From NCBI RefSeq assembly GCF_007748175.1, contig NZ_CP037422.1:6216334-6280333 (forward strand): 64,000 nt of DNA, written 5' to 3'. This document shows positions 1 through 7,711 of this stretch, piece after piece; position 1 is the stretch's first letter, and every line of letters starts with the position of its first letter. Below the pieces are notes generated by a model, which was not told the origin of the DNA, searched no databases, and saw only the letters and a list, made by a program, of their open reading frames with translations. This DNA comes from Gimesia aquarii (lineage in GTDB: Bacteria > Planctomycetota > Planctomycetia > Planctomycetales > Planctomycetaceae). Position numbers and translations under genes: made by a program.

Positions 1-1443
1 AACGCAGTGCGGCCCGGTATTCTCTACACACTGGGAACCGGTGAGTCATTTGATTTGCCGCCGGGAAAGTACACGCTCTATGCAACGCGCGGGATGGAAT
101 GGGGAGTGGCCAAGCAGCCAATTGTAGTCGAAAGCCTAAAGCCTCAGAGTCACACATTAGTGATTTCACGCGAAGTCGACACAACAGGTTTTGTTGCCTG
201 TGATAGCCATATTCATACTTTACCTGGTAGTGGCCATGGAAATGCCACATACGCCGAACGCATGATTACAATTGCCGGCGAAGGAATTGAAGTCGCTATT
301 GCCACCGATCACAATCACATATCCGATTACACGCCATATCAAAAACAATCGGGCACTAACGCTCATTTCCACGCAATCTCCGGCGATGAAGTCACAACTC
401 ATAATGGTCATTTTACCGCGTTTCCACTCGACCCCTCAAAAGCAGTTCCCGGAGGTGTGAAAGGCCGCAATCCACTCTTTCTGAAAAAAGAAGACTGGTC
501 TGAGCTGATCGCCGATATGCGAAACAAAGGGGCCGAAGTCGTAATTCTGAATCATCCCTATTGGCCCACGATACCGAAAGGCCCCTTCGGTCGATTTCGC
601 TTTAGCCGTAGCACAGGTAGTCGGATTGATGGACCTGCATTTAACTTCGACGGCTTTGAAGTCGCACAGCCTGCAAATGAAACCCCTGATTTTTTCTACG
701 CCCTCGAAGATTGGATGACATTACTGAATCGGGGATTGCGACTCACGGCTGTAGGCGCCACTGATTCTCACACAGTCAATGACCCGGTCGGACAAGCACG
801 AACGTATCTCAAGAGTCACATGGATGACGTTTCTCAAATCGATCGCAAAGAGGTTTATCGCGCATTCACAGAAGGGCGCGCGTCAGTGGCAGCGGGCATT
901 TTTGCAAATTTGACTCTAGCCAAACAGTACAACATGGGAGACCTTGTTCCAGCCACAACAGTGACTGAGCATCGTGATAACCAGAAATTCACTGCCAGTT
1001 TACGAGTCGCCGCACCTTCTTGGGTCCGTCCTCGTGAAGCCATGATCTACGTGAATGGGAAACAAGTTGCACACAAAAATATTGATTCGAAAATGAATCA
1101 GCCCACCAATCAAACGCTCACATTCTTACTTGATTTACCTGCTCATGACGCACACATCATAGCATTTGTCTTGGGAGACGGCATCACATTACCCGGTTGG
1201 ACAACCTACGGCAAAGCGACACAAGCAATCACAAACCCAATTTACCTGGACGTCAATGGAGACAAAAAATATAGCGCACCTCGCGATACTGCCAAGAGAC
1301 TGATCACAAAATTTGCAAGCCAGGATACAAAACTCACACCGGCTCAGCAAAAAACGTTGCTTGACTCAGAAACGGTTAAGGCAGATTCAACCGTACTCCT
1401 GCATGTCAAAGATCTACTCAAGCAGACTTCTGATCGGAAATAA
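1..1443 (+). CDS. CehA/McbA-family PHP metallohydrolase, 3' part (5' end outside window)
   Basis: The frame is open from the first base, so the gene begins upstream of the window and only about 480 C-terminal codons are seen. Metal-binding motifs of the PHP fold are present in order: DSHIHTL, ATDHNH, LNHPYW and TDSHT. Before them is the end of a carboxypeptidase-regulatory-like beta domain (PPGKYTLYATRGMEWG). The same arrangement recurs in the complete gene at 61905-63977, so the missing N-terminus probably has a signal peptide and a beta-sandwich. The family includes phosphoesterase-like hydrolases; the substrate is unknown. A C-terminal beta-domain follows the PHP part. Family call is secure, function is not. 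Confidence 0.85.
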   Translation, partial: NAVRPGILYTLGTGESFDLPPGKYTLYATRGMEWGVAKQPIVVESLKPQSHTLVISREVDTTGFVACDSHIHTLPGSGHGNATYAERMITIAGEGIEVAIATDHNHISDYTPYQKQSGTNAHFHAISGDEVTTHNGHFTAFPLDPSKAVPGGVKGRNPLFLKKEDWSELIADMRNKGAEVVILNHPYWPTIPKGPFGRFRFSRSTGSRIDGPAFNFDGFEVAQPANETPDFFYALEDWMTLLNRGLRLTAVGATDSHTVNDPVGQARTYLKSHMDDVSQIDRKEVYRAFTEGRASVAAGIFANLTLAKQYNMGDLVPATTVTEHRDNQKFTASLRVAAPSWVRPREAMIYVNGKQVAHKNIDSKMNQPTNQTLTFLLDLPAHDAHIIAFVLGDGITLPGWTTYGKATQAITNPIYLDVNGDKKYSAPRDTAKRLITKFASQDTKLTPAQQKTLLDSETVKADSTVLLHVKDLLKQTSDRK

Positions 1444-1492
1444 TTCCAGATATGAATGTATGCCTTTAGTGAAACAAGTGATCAAAGCAAAG

Positions 1493-1522
1493 CCCCCTGA
1501 TTTGATTAATCGAACCAGGGGG
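1493..1522. terminator. Hairpin between convergent genes
   Basis: CCCCCTGA and its complement CAGGGGG flank a loop containing GATT/AATC, which can extend the stem. It lies between the convergent ends of the PHP hydrolase (stop at 1443) and the ARPP-1-like gene (stop at 1547). The tails are only moderately T-rich (TCTTGTTC on +, CTTTGCTTT on -), so it may serve both strands as a weak bidirectional terminator. Confidence 0.6.
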
Positions 1523-1546
1523 TCTTGTTCTCAATTGAAATCCCAA

Positions 1547-2584
1547 TCAAATTACAAACGGCTGAGCTGTTTGCCACTTGTTCTCGGCAAGCCATTTCTT
1601 GGCCGTCGGCATTGATGCATAAACGATTCGGTTACCGTCTCGGATGACCTGTCCGGAAAACCGCCCCGGTTGGATCGTTTCAATCGTCAGGCCTTCAGTT
1701 GATTCGTCATATGTTAGATTCAACTGTTCGTCGAGTAATTCACGTACGGTCGACTTAGCCCGCTCGTCTTCCTGATTTGCGATCTCAGCGATCAACGACT
1801 CCAGTTCATCCAGTGAACTGATTTCATCCGGTAGCATCGTCTTTGATGTCGGCACTACTGGATAGGGTCCCTTTTGCTGAGCAACGCGAATCGCCAATGA
1901 ACCATAGCACTCTCGGATTAAGCATGGCCAAACACTCTGCCAGTACGCATGCGAAGGAGCTCGCTCGATTCCGACCACTTGATCATCGACTAAAATGATC
2001 GCGCCAATCTGCTGCGGCACACACTCAAATTCGGCAACAAACTCATCCAGTTCCTTGCGAAAATGGTTGAGAAAGTACTCAAGATGCCCCGCTGACTGAA
2101 TTCCCATTTCGCGGTTAAAATCTGAAATCGCAGTCCATAGCTTGTTGTAGCTTTTCACCTTCCGCATGTCTAACGCGCGCTCACGCAATGCGTAAGGCAG
2201 GATCAGCATCCGGTAGGCACCACGTCGAATGTACCCACCCTGTGACTGCTGGATGCACATCGCCGTATCGAAAGAACGTTCGTGTGTCGAGCGAATCACA
2301 CCAGCATGCGCCATTGCGTGATCCTGAGCACTTTGCTTCACAACATATCCTGCATGACAAGGCACGATCAGCACTCGATCACTCTGGTTACGGAATCCAA
2401 GTGTTCCATATTCAGTCGTGAATATCTCGGCTTCACCATTCACAGGTGAAACAAAGCGATCATCGGAAAGTTCACTTATCAGTGGAATAACCTGCATATA
2501 ACCAACGCTTTGGATACGACCTGGCGTGCAACCATGCAATACCTCAGCAATTCGAACTGTTTTTTTCTGACTTCGAAATACCAT
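1547..2584 (-). CDS. ARPP-1-like (DUF6569-type) protein downstream of the vWA gene
   Basis: 345 residues from the ATG that follows GGAGG by six bases (MVFRSQKK...). A longer frame to 2614 has no ribosome site. There is no signal peptide or membrane segment, so it is probably cytoplasmic. The central part reads like the ARPP-1 domain (ARG and rhodanese-phosphatase-superfamily-associated): a beta segment about nucleic-acid-like 'gift of last resort' phrases (LGFRNQSDRVLIVPCH), a region with RRGAYRMLIL, then QQIGAIILVDDQVVGIE and a tail YWQSVWPCLIRECYG. This match is from memory of the family pattern, not from a search. ARPP proteins occur in predicted NAD/ADP-ribose and conflict-type operons, without known activity. 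It follows the vWA gene in the same orientation with 96 bases and a strong hairpin between them. If not ARPP-1, it is an unrecognised cytoplasmic protein specific to this locus. Confidence 0.6.
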   Translation of the reverse strand: MVFRSQKKTVRIAEVLHGCTPGRIQSVGYMQVIPLISELSDDRFVSPVNGEAEIFTTEYGTLGFRNQSDRVLIVPCHAGYVVKQSAQDHAMAHAGVIRSTHERSFDTAMCIQQSQGGYIRRGAYRMLILPYALRERALDMRKVKSYNKLWTAISDFNREMGIQSAGHLEYFLNHFRKELDEFVAEFECVPQQIGAIILVDDQVVGIERAPSHAYWQSVWPCLIRECYGSLAIRVAQQKGPYPVVPTSKTMLPDEISSLDELESLIAEIANQEDERAKSTVRELLDEQLNLTYDESTEGLTIETIQPGRFSGQVIRDGNRIVYASMPTAKKWLAENKWQTAQPFVI

Positions 2585-2638
2585 TTTCCACCTCCATGAT
2601 GCATCGCGCATCAATCCCTCTTGTTATTCAAACGATTT

Positions 2639-2675
2639 CTTGTTCCCGTTGGTCGATGTGGCCAACGGGAACAAG
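2639..2675 (-). promoter_or_regulatory. Perfect 14-bp hairpin between vWA and ARPP-1-like genes
   Basis: CTTGTTCCCGTTGG and its exact complement CCAACGGGAACAAG flank a nine-base loop, starting six bases after the vWA stop codon. No T-run follows on the minus strand (next bases AAATCG), so it is not a classic terminator. It may be an mRNA-stability or processing hairpin that sets different levels for the two genes, or a rho-type end. Confidence 0.7.
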
Positions 2676-2680
2676 AGTCT

Positions 2681-4273
2681 TTAACCGAGCATAAGCTCGA
2701 CATGATCTGGTGATCCGGTTGATTCAATCAATGGGCAAACCATGCCCATCAGAGCTGTCAGTCCGCGATCAACATCCGCTTCGAACAGCGCCTTCAATAG
2801 CCCCAACCCAATTGCCTCCGGTTTGCTCACAGGCAGACCTGGAACTACATGGCTCAACGAACGAATTCCACGAGCTTCTGCAGCAAACACCGGCGAGAAC
2901 TGGTGAATGGGCGTCTCAACGCCGATTCGCCGTACCGCATGAACAACTTCTCCGAAGCGCCCTGCTGGTGCGTTCTCATATCCGTCAGTCAAAACAAAGA
3001 CAACATCAGGATCATGCTTCAGCAACGCAATCAAACCCATGGCGAGTGATGTATCGCCGACTGGTTCTATCAACTCTGTCGTCGAACCCGTTCGCCCATC
3101 ACTCGTAACAATGGTTGACTGCGCGGCAGTTTCAGCAAGTACATCACGTAAAGCTAAGACAACCGAGATTGGTCGCCGTGCCTGTGTAGCGTGTCCCTGC
3201 ATTGACTCCGAAACGTCTAACAAAATACCAACATGCTCGAAACGAACTGGAAGTCTTGCTGCCGTAGTACGAGCCTTTCGAGATAGTTCCTCACGAATTG
3301 CAGCATTCATACCCATTTCATACGCATAAACGTACAACCGAACGGCATCGTAATTGGCCGGATCAAAGTCGACTTCAACGTCAGCAGCTTGTGCCTTCCG
3401 TTGTAAACCGATTTTCTGACCCGATGTCAATTGTGACTTCGTCAACTCGAGTACTTCCGCACTGGCCTTATCACGGTGAAAACGACTACGTAGTCCTTCC
3501 AGCGTCTCGAACGGAAGCGTACGACCACTTGCAAGGTCTCGTTTCGCGTCTCGATAAGCCACAAGTCGACGTAGACTCAAACCATTCTCATCACCTAGTA
3601 CAAATCGAATACACTCTTCCACGCGTGCGATGTTACCTTGATCAACAAACCGACCTAAATGCCGCGAGATGATCTGCCGCTCTTTCTCGCTACGGTCATC
3701 TGTCCGTTTTGCAAGAATCGTATACATAATACTTGCAATACGGCGTCCCCAAGCATGAACCAACGCGGTTTCCAGCTTGCGACGATACTTGACCGCCCAG
3801 AATTCCAGTTTGTCTGCACGTAAAATACTCGACAAGATCAGACGACGTGTCCGCGCATTATTGACACGGTCCTTCCGCAGAATCCCGAACATTTTTAACA
3901 TTCGCTGCGTCGGTAGCATTTGCGACAACTTACTGATCACTGCTCCTTCCAGTTCAGCAGACATCCATCCCTCAGCGGATTGAGCTTCATTCAGCAGTCG
4001 AACGACGCCCAGCTGTCGGTTGAAATCGGTCAGTCCTGGCAGCATCAGCACAGCCGTGTAAACGCCACGATCCATTTCAAATAGTTCACGGTGAACCATT
4101 TCAATCGCCGCTTCTTGTTCAACACGTGTGTTATAGAATGTAGCACGTGAAGTTGCTGTCGCAGCTGTATCTATAAATGCACTGAAAGCCAATGGCAATA
4201 ATTCACGCTGCTCATTCGACAGATATGTCATACACACAGCTGGCTTTACCATTTTGCGAGTCAATTCCATCAT
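2681..4273 (-). CDS. Ro60-sized protein: alpha-helical N-terminus plus von Willebrand A domain (TROVE-like)
   Basis: 530 residues from ATG at 4273, preceded by AAAGGAG at six bases; an upstream extension starting with TTG lacks a ribosome site. Residues 1-345 are highly charged and helical, without signal or membrane segments. Residues about 347-520 form a vWA domain with a complete MIDAS: D353-V-S355-E-S357, T408 in GDTSLAMG, and D430 in LTDG. Human Ro60 is 538 residues with the same order (HEAT-like TROVE ring, then vWA). I did not find a recognisable TROVE sequence motif, so homology rests on architecture, length and neighbours. The gene starts 74 bases after the third tRNA-mimicking RNA on the same strand, the setting expected of a Ro/Rsr protein and its Y RNAs. 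Alternative: an unrelated vWA protein of MoxR/CoxE type, though no MoxR ATPase is nearby. Confidence 0.6.
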   Translation of the reverse strand: MMELTRKMVKPAVCMTYLSNEQRELLPLAFSAFIDTAATATSRATFYNTRVEQEAAIEMVHRELFEMDRGVYTAVLMLPGLTDFNRQLGVVRLLNEAQSAEGWMSAELEGAVISKLSQMLPTQRMLKMFGILRKDRVNNARTRRLILSSILRADKLEFWAVKYRRKLETALVHAWGRRIASIMYTILAKRTDDRSEKERQIISRHLGRFVDQGNIARVEECIRFVLGDENGLSLRRLVAYRDAKRDLASGRTLPFETLEGLRSRFHRDKASAEVLELTKSQLTSGQKIGLQRKAQAADVEVDFDPANYDAVRLYVYAYEMGMNAAIREELSRKARTTAARLPVRFEHVGILLDVSESMQGHATQARRPISVVLALRDVLAETAAQSTIVTSDGRTGSTTELIEPVGDTSLAMGLIALLKHDPDVVFVLTDGYENAPAGRFGEVVHAVRRIGVETPIHQFSPVFAAEARGIRSLSHVVPGLPVSKPEAIGLGLLKALFEADVDRGLTALMGMVCPLIESTGSPDHVELMLG

Positions 4274-4346
4274 ATTACACTCCTTTCGTGACAGCGAAGG
4301 CGCAGCTGCGCCAGACAAAATCAATACATGACTGATTTAATAGATT

Positions 4347-4500
4347 AAAAGACCGGAATACTTTGCAGGTCGAGATTGGTCATTGCGTGTTACCATTCCA
4401 CCACTCTCGCACAGATTTTCAATGCGAGAGGGGAGATTTGAACTCCCAAGCTGCTATTTGCAGCACAACGTTCTTCAGAATCGACATATCAGTTTCCGGT
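4347..4500 (-). ncRNA. tRNA-mimic RNA 3: Y RNA-like, circularly permuted class II tRNA module
   Basis: Read on the minus strand from 4500. Outer stem ACCGGAA (4494-4500) pairs with TTCCGGT (4352-4358), followed by CTTTT. Inside is GTCGA (4481-4485) with TCGAC (4369-4373). Then comes a permuted tRNA: CGTTG (4466-4470), variable arm CTGC-AAATA-GCAG (4451-4463), T arm GGGAG-TTCAAAT-CTCCC (4431-4447), acceptor strand CTCTCGCA, an 11-base cap, acceptor strand TGCGAGAG (together 4404-4430), TG, D arm GTG-GAATGGTAA-CAC (4387-4401), G, and CAATG (4381-4385). CAATG pairs with CGTTG as the anticodon stem. Put in normal order this is tRNA-Leu-like; the D arm closely follows bacterial tRNA-Leu. The anticodon loop is replaced by the two strands leading to the outer stems. 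Every stem is complete, which argues against decay. Confidence 0.85.
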
Positions 4501-4551
4501 TGTATCATTTCGCTGCTGGCAGACTGATTGCGCAACAGTCAGTTGATGATT

Positions 4552-4651
4552 AAAAAACCAGGGAATAGTGCCGGTCAAAGTCCTGCTATTGGGGAGTTGA
4601 ACCTCAACGGTTAACAGCCGTTGTCCTGAATTGACGTGCGAGTCCCTGGTT
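4552..4651 (-). ncRNA. tRNA-mimic RNA 2: closing stem with anticodon-like and T-like arms
   Basis: Outer stem AACCAGGGA (4643-4651) pairs with TCCCTGGTT (4556-4564) and runs into TTTTTT, an intrinsic-terminator-like end. Inside, GTCAA (4631-4635) pairs with TTGAC (4574-4578). The insert has a perfect anticodon-type hairpin, CAACGG-CTGTTAA-CCGTTG (4605-4623), with U33 and the tRNA-Asn anticodon GUU at 4613-4615. A T-arm-like GAGG-TTCAACT-CCCC follows with one A.C mismatch. No D arm or acceptor stem can be drawn. Between this RNA and RNA 3 lies a separate small hairpin (4522-4540, GACTG around TTGCGCAAT). It could be a trimmed mimic or a degraded tRNA-Asn, but the flanking module is intact. Confidence 0.75.
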
Positions 4652-4652
4652 A

Positions 4653-4785
4653 AACTAAAAGCGAGGTCAATTTGCGGGTCAAGGGTTTCAGCGAAGGATT
4701 TGAACCTTCGACTTCTAGGGTAATAGCCTAGTGCTCTACCATTGAGCTAGCTGTATTGACTTGCTAGTTCCCGTGTCTCTTAGTT
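4653..4785 (-). ncRNA. tRNA-mimic RNA 1: near-complete tRNA cloverleaf in the shared closing module
   Basis: First of the three on the minus strand. Outer pairing AACTAAGAG (4777-4785) with CTC (4663-4665) and TTAGTT (4653-4658); inner GTCAA (4756-4760) with TTGAC (4678-4682). The insert has a short acceptor-like stem CAGC/GCTG, TA, D arm GCTC-AATGGTA-GAGC, anticodon arm CTAGG-CTATTAC-CCTAG (4715-4731), a five-base variable loop and T arm GAAGG-TTCAAAT-CCTTC (4693-4709). The formal anticodon is AUU (plus-strand 4722-4724), not used by normal bacterial tRNA-Asn. Extended as a real tRNA, the acceptor would have two mismatches (ATACAGC/GCTGAAA), and no CCA is encoded. An automatic tRNA finder may call it tRNA or pseudo-tRNA; the flanks shared with RNA 2 and RNA 3 suggest otherwise. 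Confidence 0.75.
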
Positions 4786-4828
4786 GTCATAAAAAGACAA
4801 TCGCGTTCGCAAACAGGTTCGGAATTTG

Positions 4829-4843
4829 ATGAGAATTTCTCAT
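4829..4843. promoter_or_regulatory. Palindrome upstream of the tRNA-mimic array
   Basis: ATGAGAA-T-TTCTCAT is a perfect 7-bp inverted repeat, 44 bases upstream of the RNA 1 outer stem on the minus strand and 209 bases upstream of the sulfatase start on the plus strand. It is a plausible operator for the RNA unit. Only a poor promoter (TTGCGA, 15 bases, TATGAC) can be placed between it and RNA 1, and there is no sigma-54 GG/GC pair as found before rtcBA operons. Confidence 0.4.
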
Positions 4844-5051
4844 GAGATACAAACGATCGTCGTCTTCACATCGGAGCAGAAATAATTTGTGTCACAGGAC
4901 TCTATCATATATCATCTGATAGACAGGAGAGAAACTTCCTTAACGAATGAAGGCAATCGCAGTAAACAACAATAAAACCAAGCCACTTGAATTTTTTCCG
5001 CATCAGTATCCTTGTTGCCTGCTGAGTTAAATGTTATCGAGGAGAAGCGTG

Positions 5052-6605
5052 ATGAGAATTGGAATTCTGTTATGCCTATTATTTACTTCGTCCGTTCATG
5101 CAGCGACGAAACCAAACATTGTCTTCATCCTTGCGGATGATTTAGGCTACGGCGATGTCGCATGTTTTAACTCAGAATCAAAAGTTCCGACGCCCTACCT
5201 CGATCAACTCGCCGCCGATGGTATGCGTTTCACTGACGCTCACAGTCCCTCGACTGTCTGTACGCCGACCCGTTATAGCATCATGACGGGACAAATGGCG
5301 TTCCGCCTGAATTACCCCGGTGTCTTTACCGGCGTGGGCGGACCTTGCTTGATTGCCAAGGATCGATTGACGCTTCCCGGCATGTTGCGTGATAAAGGAT
5401 ACGAGACCGCAATATTTGGGAAATGGCACATCGGCATGACATTTTTGGACAAGGATGGGAAAATGATCCATGCCAGGCGACCTGCTCAAAATACTGATCG
5501 TACAATTAAAATCAATCCTGGTGTGGAAGCCGTCAGACGAATTGATTATTCACGGACCGTACCTGATGCGCCAATTCACCGAGGTTTTGATCACTTTTTT
5601 GGGACGGTCTGTTGCCCAACAACAGACTGGTTGTATGCCTTCATGGACGGTGACCGCATTCCGGTACCACCTGCCAAATTGCTTGATAAATCCAGTCTGC
5701 CTAAGCACGCGTGGTCATTTGACTGTCGTCAGGGATTGATTGCCCCTGATTTTGACCATGAAGAAGTGGACATGGTCTTTCTGAAAAAGAGTCTGGAATT
5801 TCTAGACAAGCACAGCAAAGAATATCCGGAGAAACCCTTCTTTCTTTTTCACTCACTGCAAGCGGTTCATCTTCCCTCATTCCCCGGGAAAGACTTTCAT
5901 GGCAAGACTCTAGCAGGACCTCACGGGGACTTCATCTTTGAATTCGATTATATTGTGGGACAGTTGCTTCAAAAGCTCGAATCACTGGGACTGACTGAGA
6001 ACACACTCGTCATCGTAACCAGTGATAATGGCCCCGAAGTAGGCACCGTGATCAATATGCGTGAAAAACATCAACACAACGGAGCGCGACCGTGGCGGGG
6101 CATGAAACGTGATAATTGGGAGGGGGGACATCGCGTTCCCATGATTGTTCGTTGGCCAGGAAAAGTAGAGGCAGGTTCAATCAGCGATCAAACCGTGTGT
6201 CTGACCGATATGGTGGCAACTTGCGCTGCGATTGTTGACACCAAATTACCGAATGACGCTGCCGAGGACAGCTTCAATATTCTGCCAATTCTGTTAGGCG
6301 AGACAAAAGAGGATATTCGTGATTTCACATTGCACCAGACTATGAGTCTGAAGTTAGCGATTCGAAATGGTGACTGGAAGTATCTCGATCACAAAGGGTC
6401 CGGGGGAAACAACTACGGCCGAGGAAAGTTGAAACGATTCAATTTGCACGACAAAGCTCCTGACGCGCCGGGACAACTCTACAATATGAAGAGTGATCCA
6501 GGCGAGACGACAAATTTGTACTTCAAGCATCCCGAAATCGTCAAGAAATTAAAGAATCAACTTGAGCAGTTCAAAAAAAGTGGTCGCAGTGCTCCAGTTC
6601 GTTGA
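5052..6605 (+). CDS. Secreted sulfatase (arylsulfatase A family)
   Basis: 517 residues starting MRIGILLCLLF..., chosen because GAGGAG lies seven bases before it; a longer frame from 5031 has no ribosome site. The signal peptide ends near SVHA. KPNIVFILADDLGYGD supplies the first metal ligands. The CxPxR-type sulfatase signature CTPTR has Cys70, expected to be converted to formylglycine, so a maturase elsewhere in the genome is needed. GKWHIG and TSDNGPE are further family motifs. It probably acts in the periplasm on sulfated polysaccharides, as for the many sulfatases of marine planctomycetes. It stands alone, divergent from the RNA/vWA unit. Confidence 0.93.
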   Translation: MRIGILLCLLFTSSVHAATKPNIVFILADDLGYGDVACFNSESKVPTPYLDQLAADGMRFTDAHSPSTVCTPTRYSIMTGQMAFRLNYPGVFTGVGGPCLIAKDRLTLPGMLRDKGYETAIFGKWHIGMTFLDKDGKMIHARRPAQNTDRTIKINPGVEAVRRIDYSRTVPDAPIHRGFDHFFGTVCCPTTDWLYAFMDGDRIPVPPAKLLDKSSLPKHAWSFDCRQGLIAPDFDHEEVDMVFLKKSLEFLDKHSKEYPEKPFFLFHSLQAVHLPSFPGKDFHGKTLAGPHGDFIFEFDYIVGQLLQKLESLGLTENTLVIVTSDNGPEVGTVINMREKHQHNGARPWRGMKRDNWEGGHRVPMIVRWPGKVEAGSISDQTVCLTDMVATCAAIVDTKLPNDAAEDSFNILPILLGETKEDIRDFTLHQTMSLKLAIRNGDWKYLDHKGSGGNNYGRGKLKRFNLHDKAPDAPGQLYNMKSDPGETTNLYFKHPEIVKKLKNQLEQFKKSGRSAPVR

Positions 6606-6625
6606 TGTCCGAATGAAAAAAATTG

Positions 6626-7711
6626 TTAATCGACGTTCGCCAGTGATTCGCTTTTGGTGATAATGACTTCCATCAATTCGTTCCACGAATTAACGAATGA
6701 CTCGGCACCATCTTCTTGAAGCTTAGTTGCAAGCGCCTGAACGTCGATGCCCGCTTTTTCAAATTCATTGAGCACGTCTTCACAGTCACCGCCGTCTGCA
6801 GGCAGAGCAGGTCCAACCTCACCATGATCGGCAAACGCGTTCAATGTGTTCTCAGGCATTGTATTCACGGTAAAAGGCGATGCGAGTGACGTGATATAGA
6901 GAATATCAGACGCGTTAGGGTCTTTCATTCCCGTACTTGCCCAGAGTAATCGTTGTGGGCGGGCACCGGAATTCAATGCGCGCTGCCAGCGCGGGGAATT
7001 CAGCAAGTCTTGATACGCCTTGTAGGCCCGTTTACCGACGGTAACTCCTAACCGATTATGCAGTGAATCAGGAACCTGGTCGACAACAGCACGATCCCAG
7101 CGGCTGATAAATAAGGAAGCGACAGAACCGACGGCAGGATTCAATCCTGCTTCAATCCGTCGTTCAACGCCTCTCAAAAAGGCTTCGGCGGCTTCCATAA
7201 AGTGCTCGCTTGAAAACAGGAGTGTTACATTGACGGGAATTCCCGCGAACGTGGCTTCTTCAATTGCCGGAAGTCCTTCTTTCGTGCCGGGAATTTTGAT
7301 CAACACATTGGGACGTCCTGCGCGAGCATGCAAATCTTTCGCAGCCGCTAAAGTGCTTTCCGTGTCATAAGCGAGTAAAGGGGAAACTTCCAACGAGACC
7401 CACCCATCGACTCCGTCTGTTTTATCCCAGACCGGTCGAAACAAATCCGCAGCCTGCGTGATATCTTCAAGGGCAACCTCAAAAAAGAGCTGCTCCCCCC
7501 TCTCACCGTTTTTGAATTTTGCCTGGATCGCGCTGTCGTAAGACTGGCTGTTTTTGATTGCCTGATGAAAGATCGTAGGGTTTGAGGTCAAACCGGTTGT
7601 CGAAAGTTCGTCGATATACCGTTGGAGTGTCCCATTATTGAGCAGGTCGCGTGTAATATTGTCAAGCCATAGACTTTGCCCGAGATTGTTGAGTTCTTGT
7701 GTTGCCTTCAT
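6626..7711 (-). CDS. tal: Transaldolase
   Basis: 361 residues from ATG at 7711, seven bases after GGAGG. It transfers a dihydroxyacetone unit between sugar phosphates in the non-oxidative pentose phosphate pathway in the cytoplasm. LSTTGLTSNPTIF is the family's N-terminal signature and NVLIKIPGT carries the Schiff-base lysine. The length fits the longer bacterial subgroup (as in cyanobacteria and actinobacteria). It ends 20 bases from the convergent sulfatase stop. A longer in-frame stretch to 7861 is ignored because it lacks a ribosome site and family similarity. Confidence 0.95.
   Translation of the reverse strand: MKATQELNNLGQSLWLDNITRDLLNNGTLQRYIDELSTTGLTSNPTIFHQAIKNSQSYDSAIQAKFKNGERGEQLFFEVALEDITQAADLFRPVWDKTDGVDGWVSLEVSPLLAYDTESTLAAAKDLHARAGRPNVLIKIPGTKEGLPAIEEATFAGIPVNVTLLFSSEHFMEAAEAFLRGVERRIEAGLNPAVGSVASLFISRWDRAVVDQVPDSLHNRLGVTVGKRAYKAYQDLLNSPRWQRALNSGARPQRLLWASTGMKDPNASDILYITSLASPFTVNTMPENTLNAFADHGEVGPALPADGGDCEDVLNEFEKAGIDVQALATKLQEDGAESFVNSWNELMEVIITKSESLANVD

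Noticed and set aside
4347-4785. A cluster of ordinary tRNA genes (Asn, Leu) or simple tRNA pseudogenes
   Set aside because: Acceptor stems are short, capped or missing, one body is permuted yet fully paired, and all three have the same flanking module and own terminator-like ends. The normal tRNA at 61583 shows none of this.
4786-5051. Sigma-54 promoter as in rtcBA operons
   Set aside because: No GG-N10-GC element on the minus strand was found, and no rtcB, rtcA or rtcR gene lies in the window.
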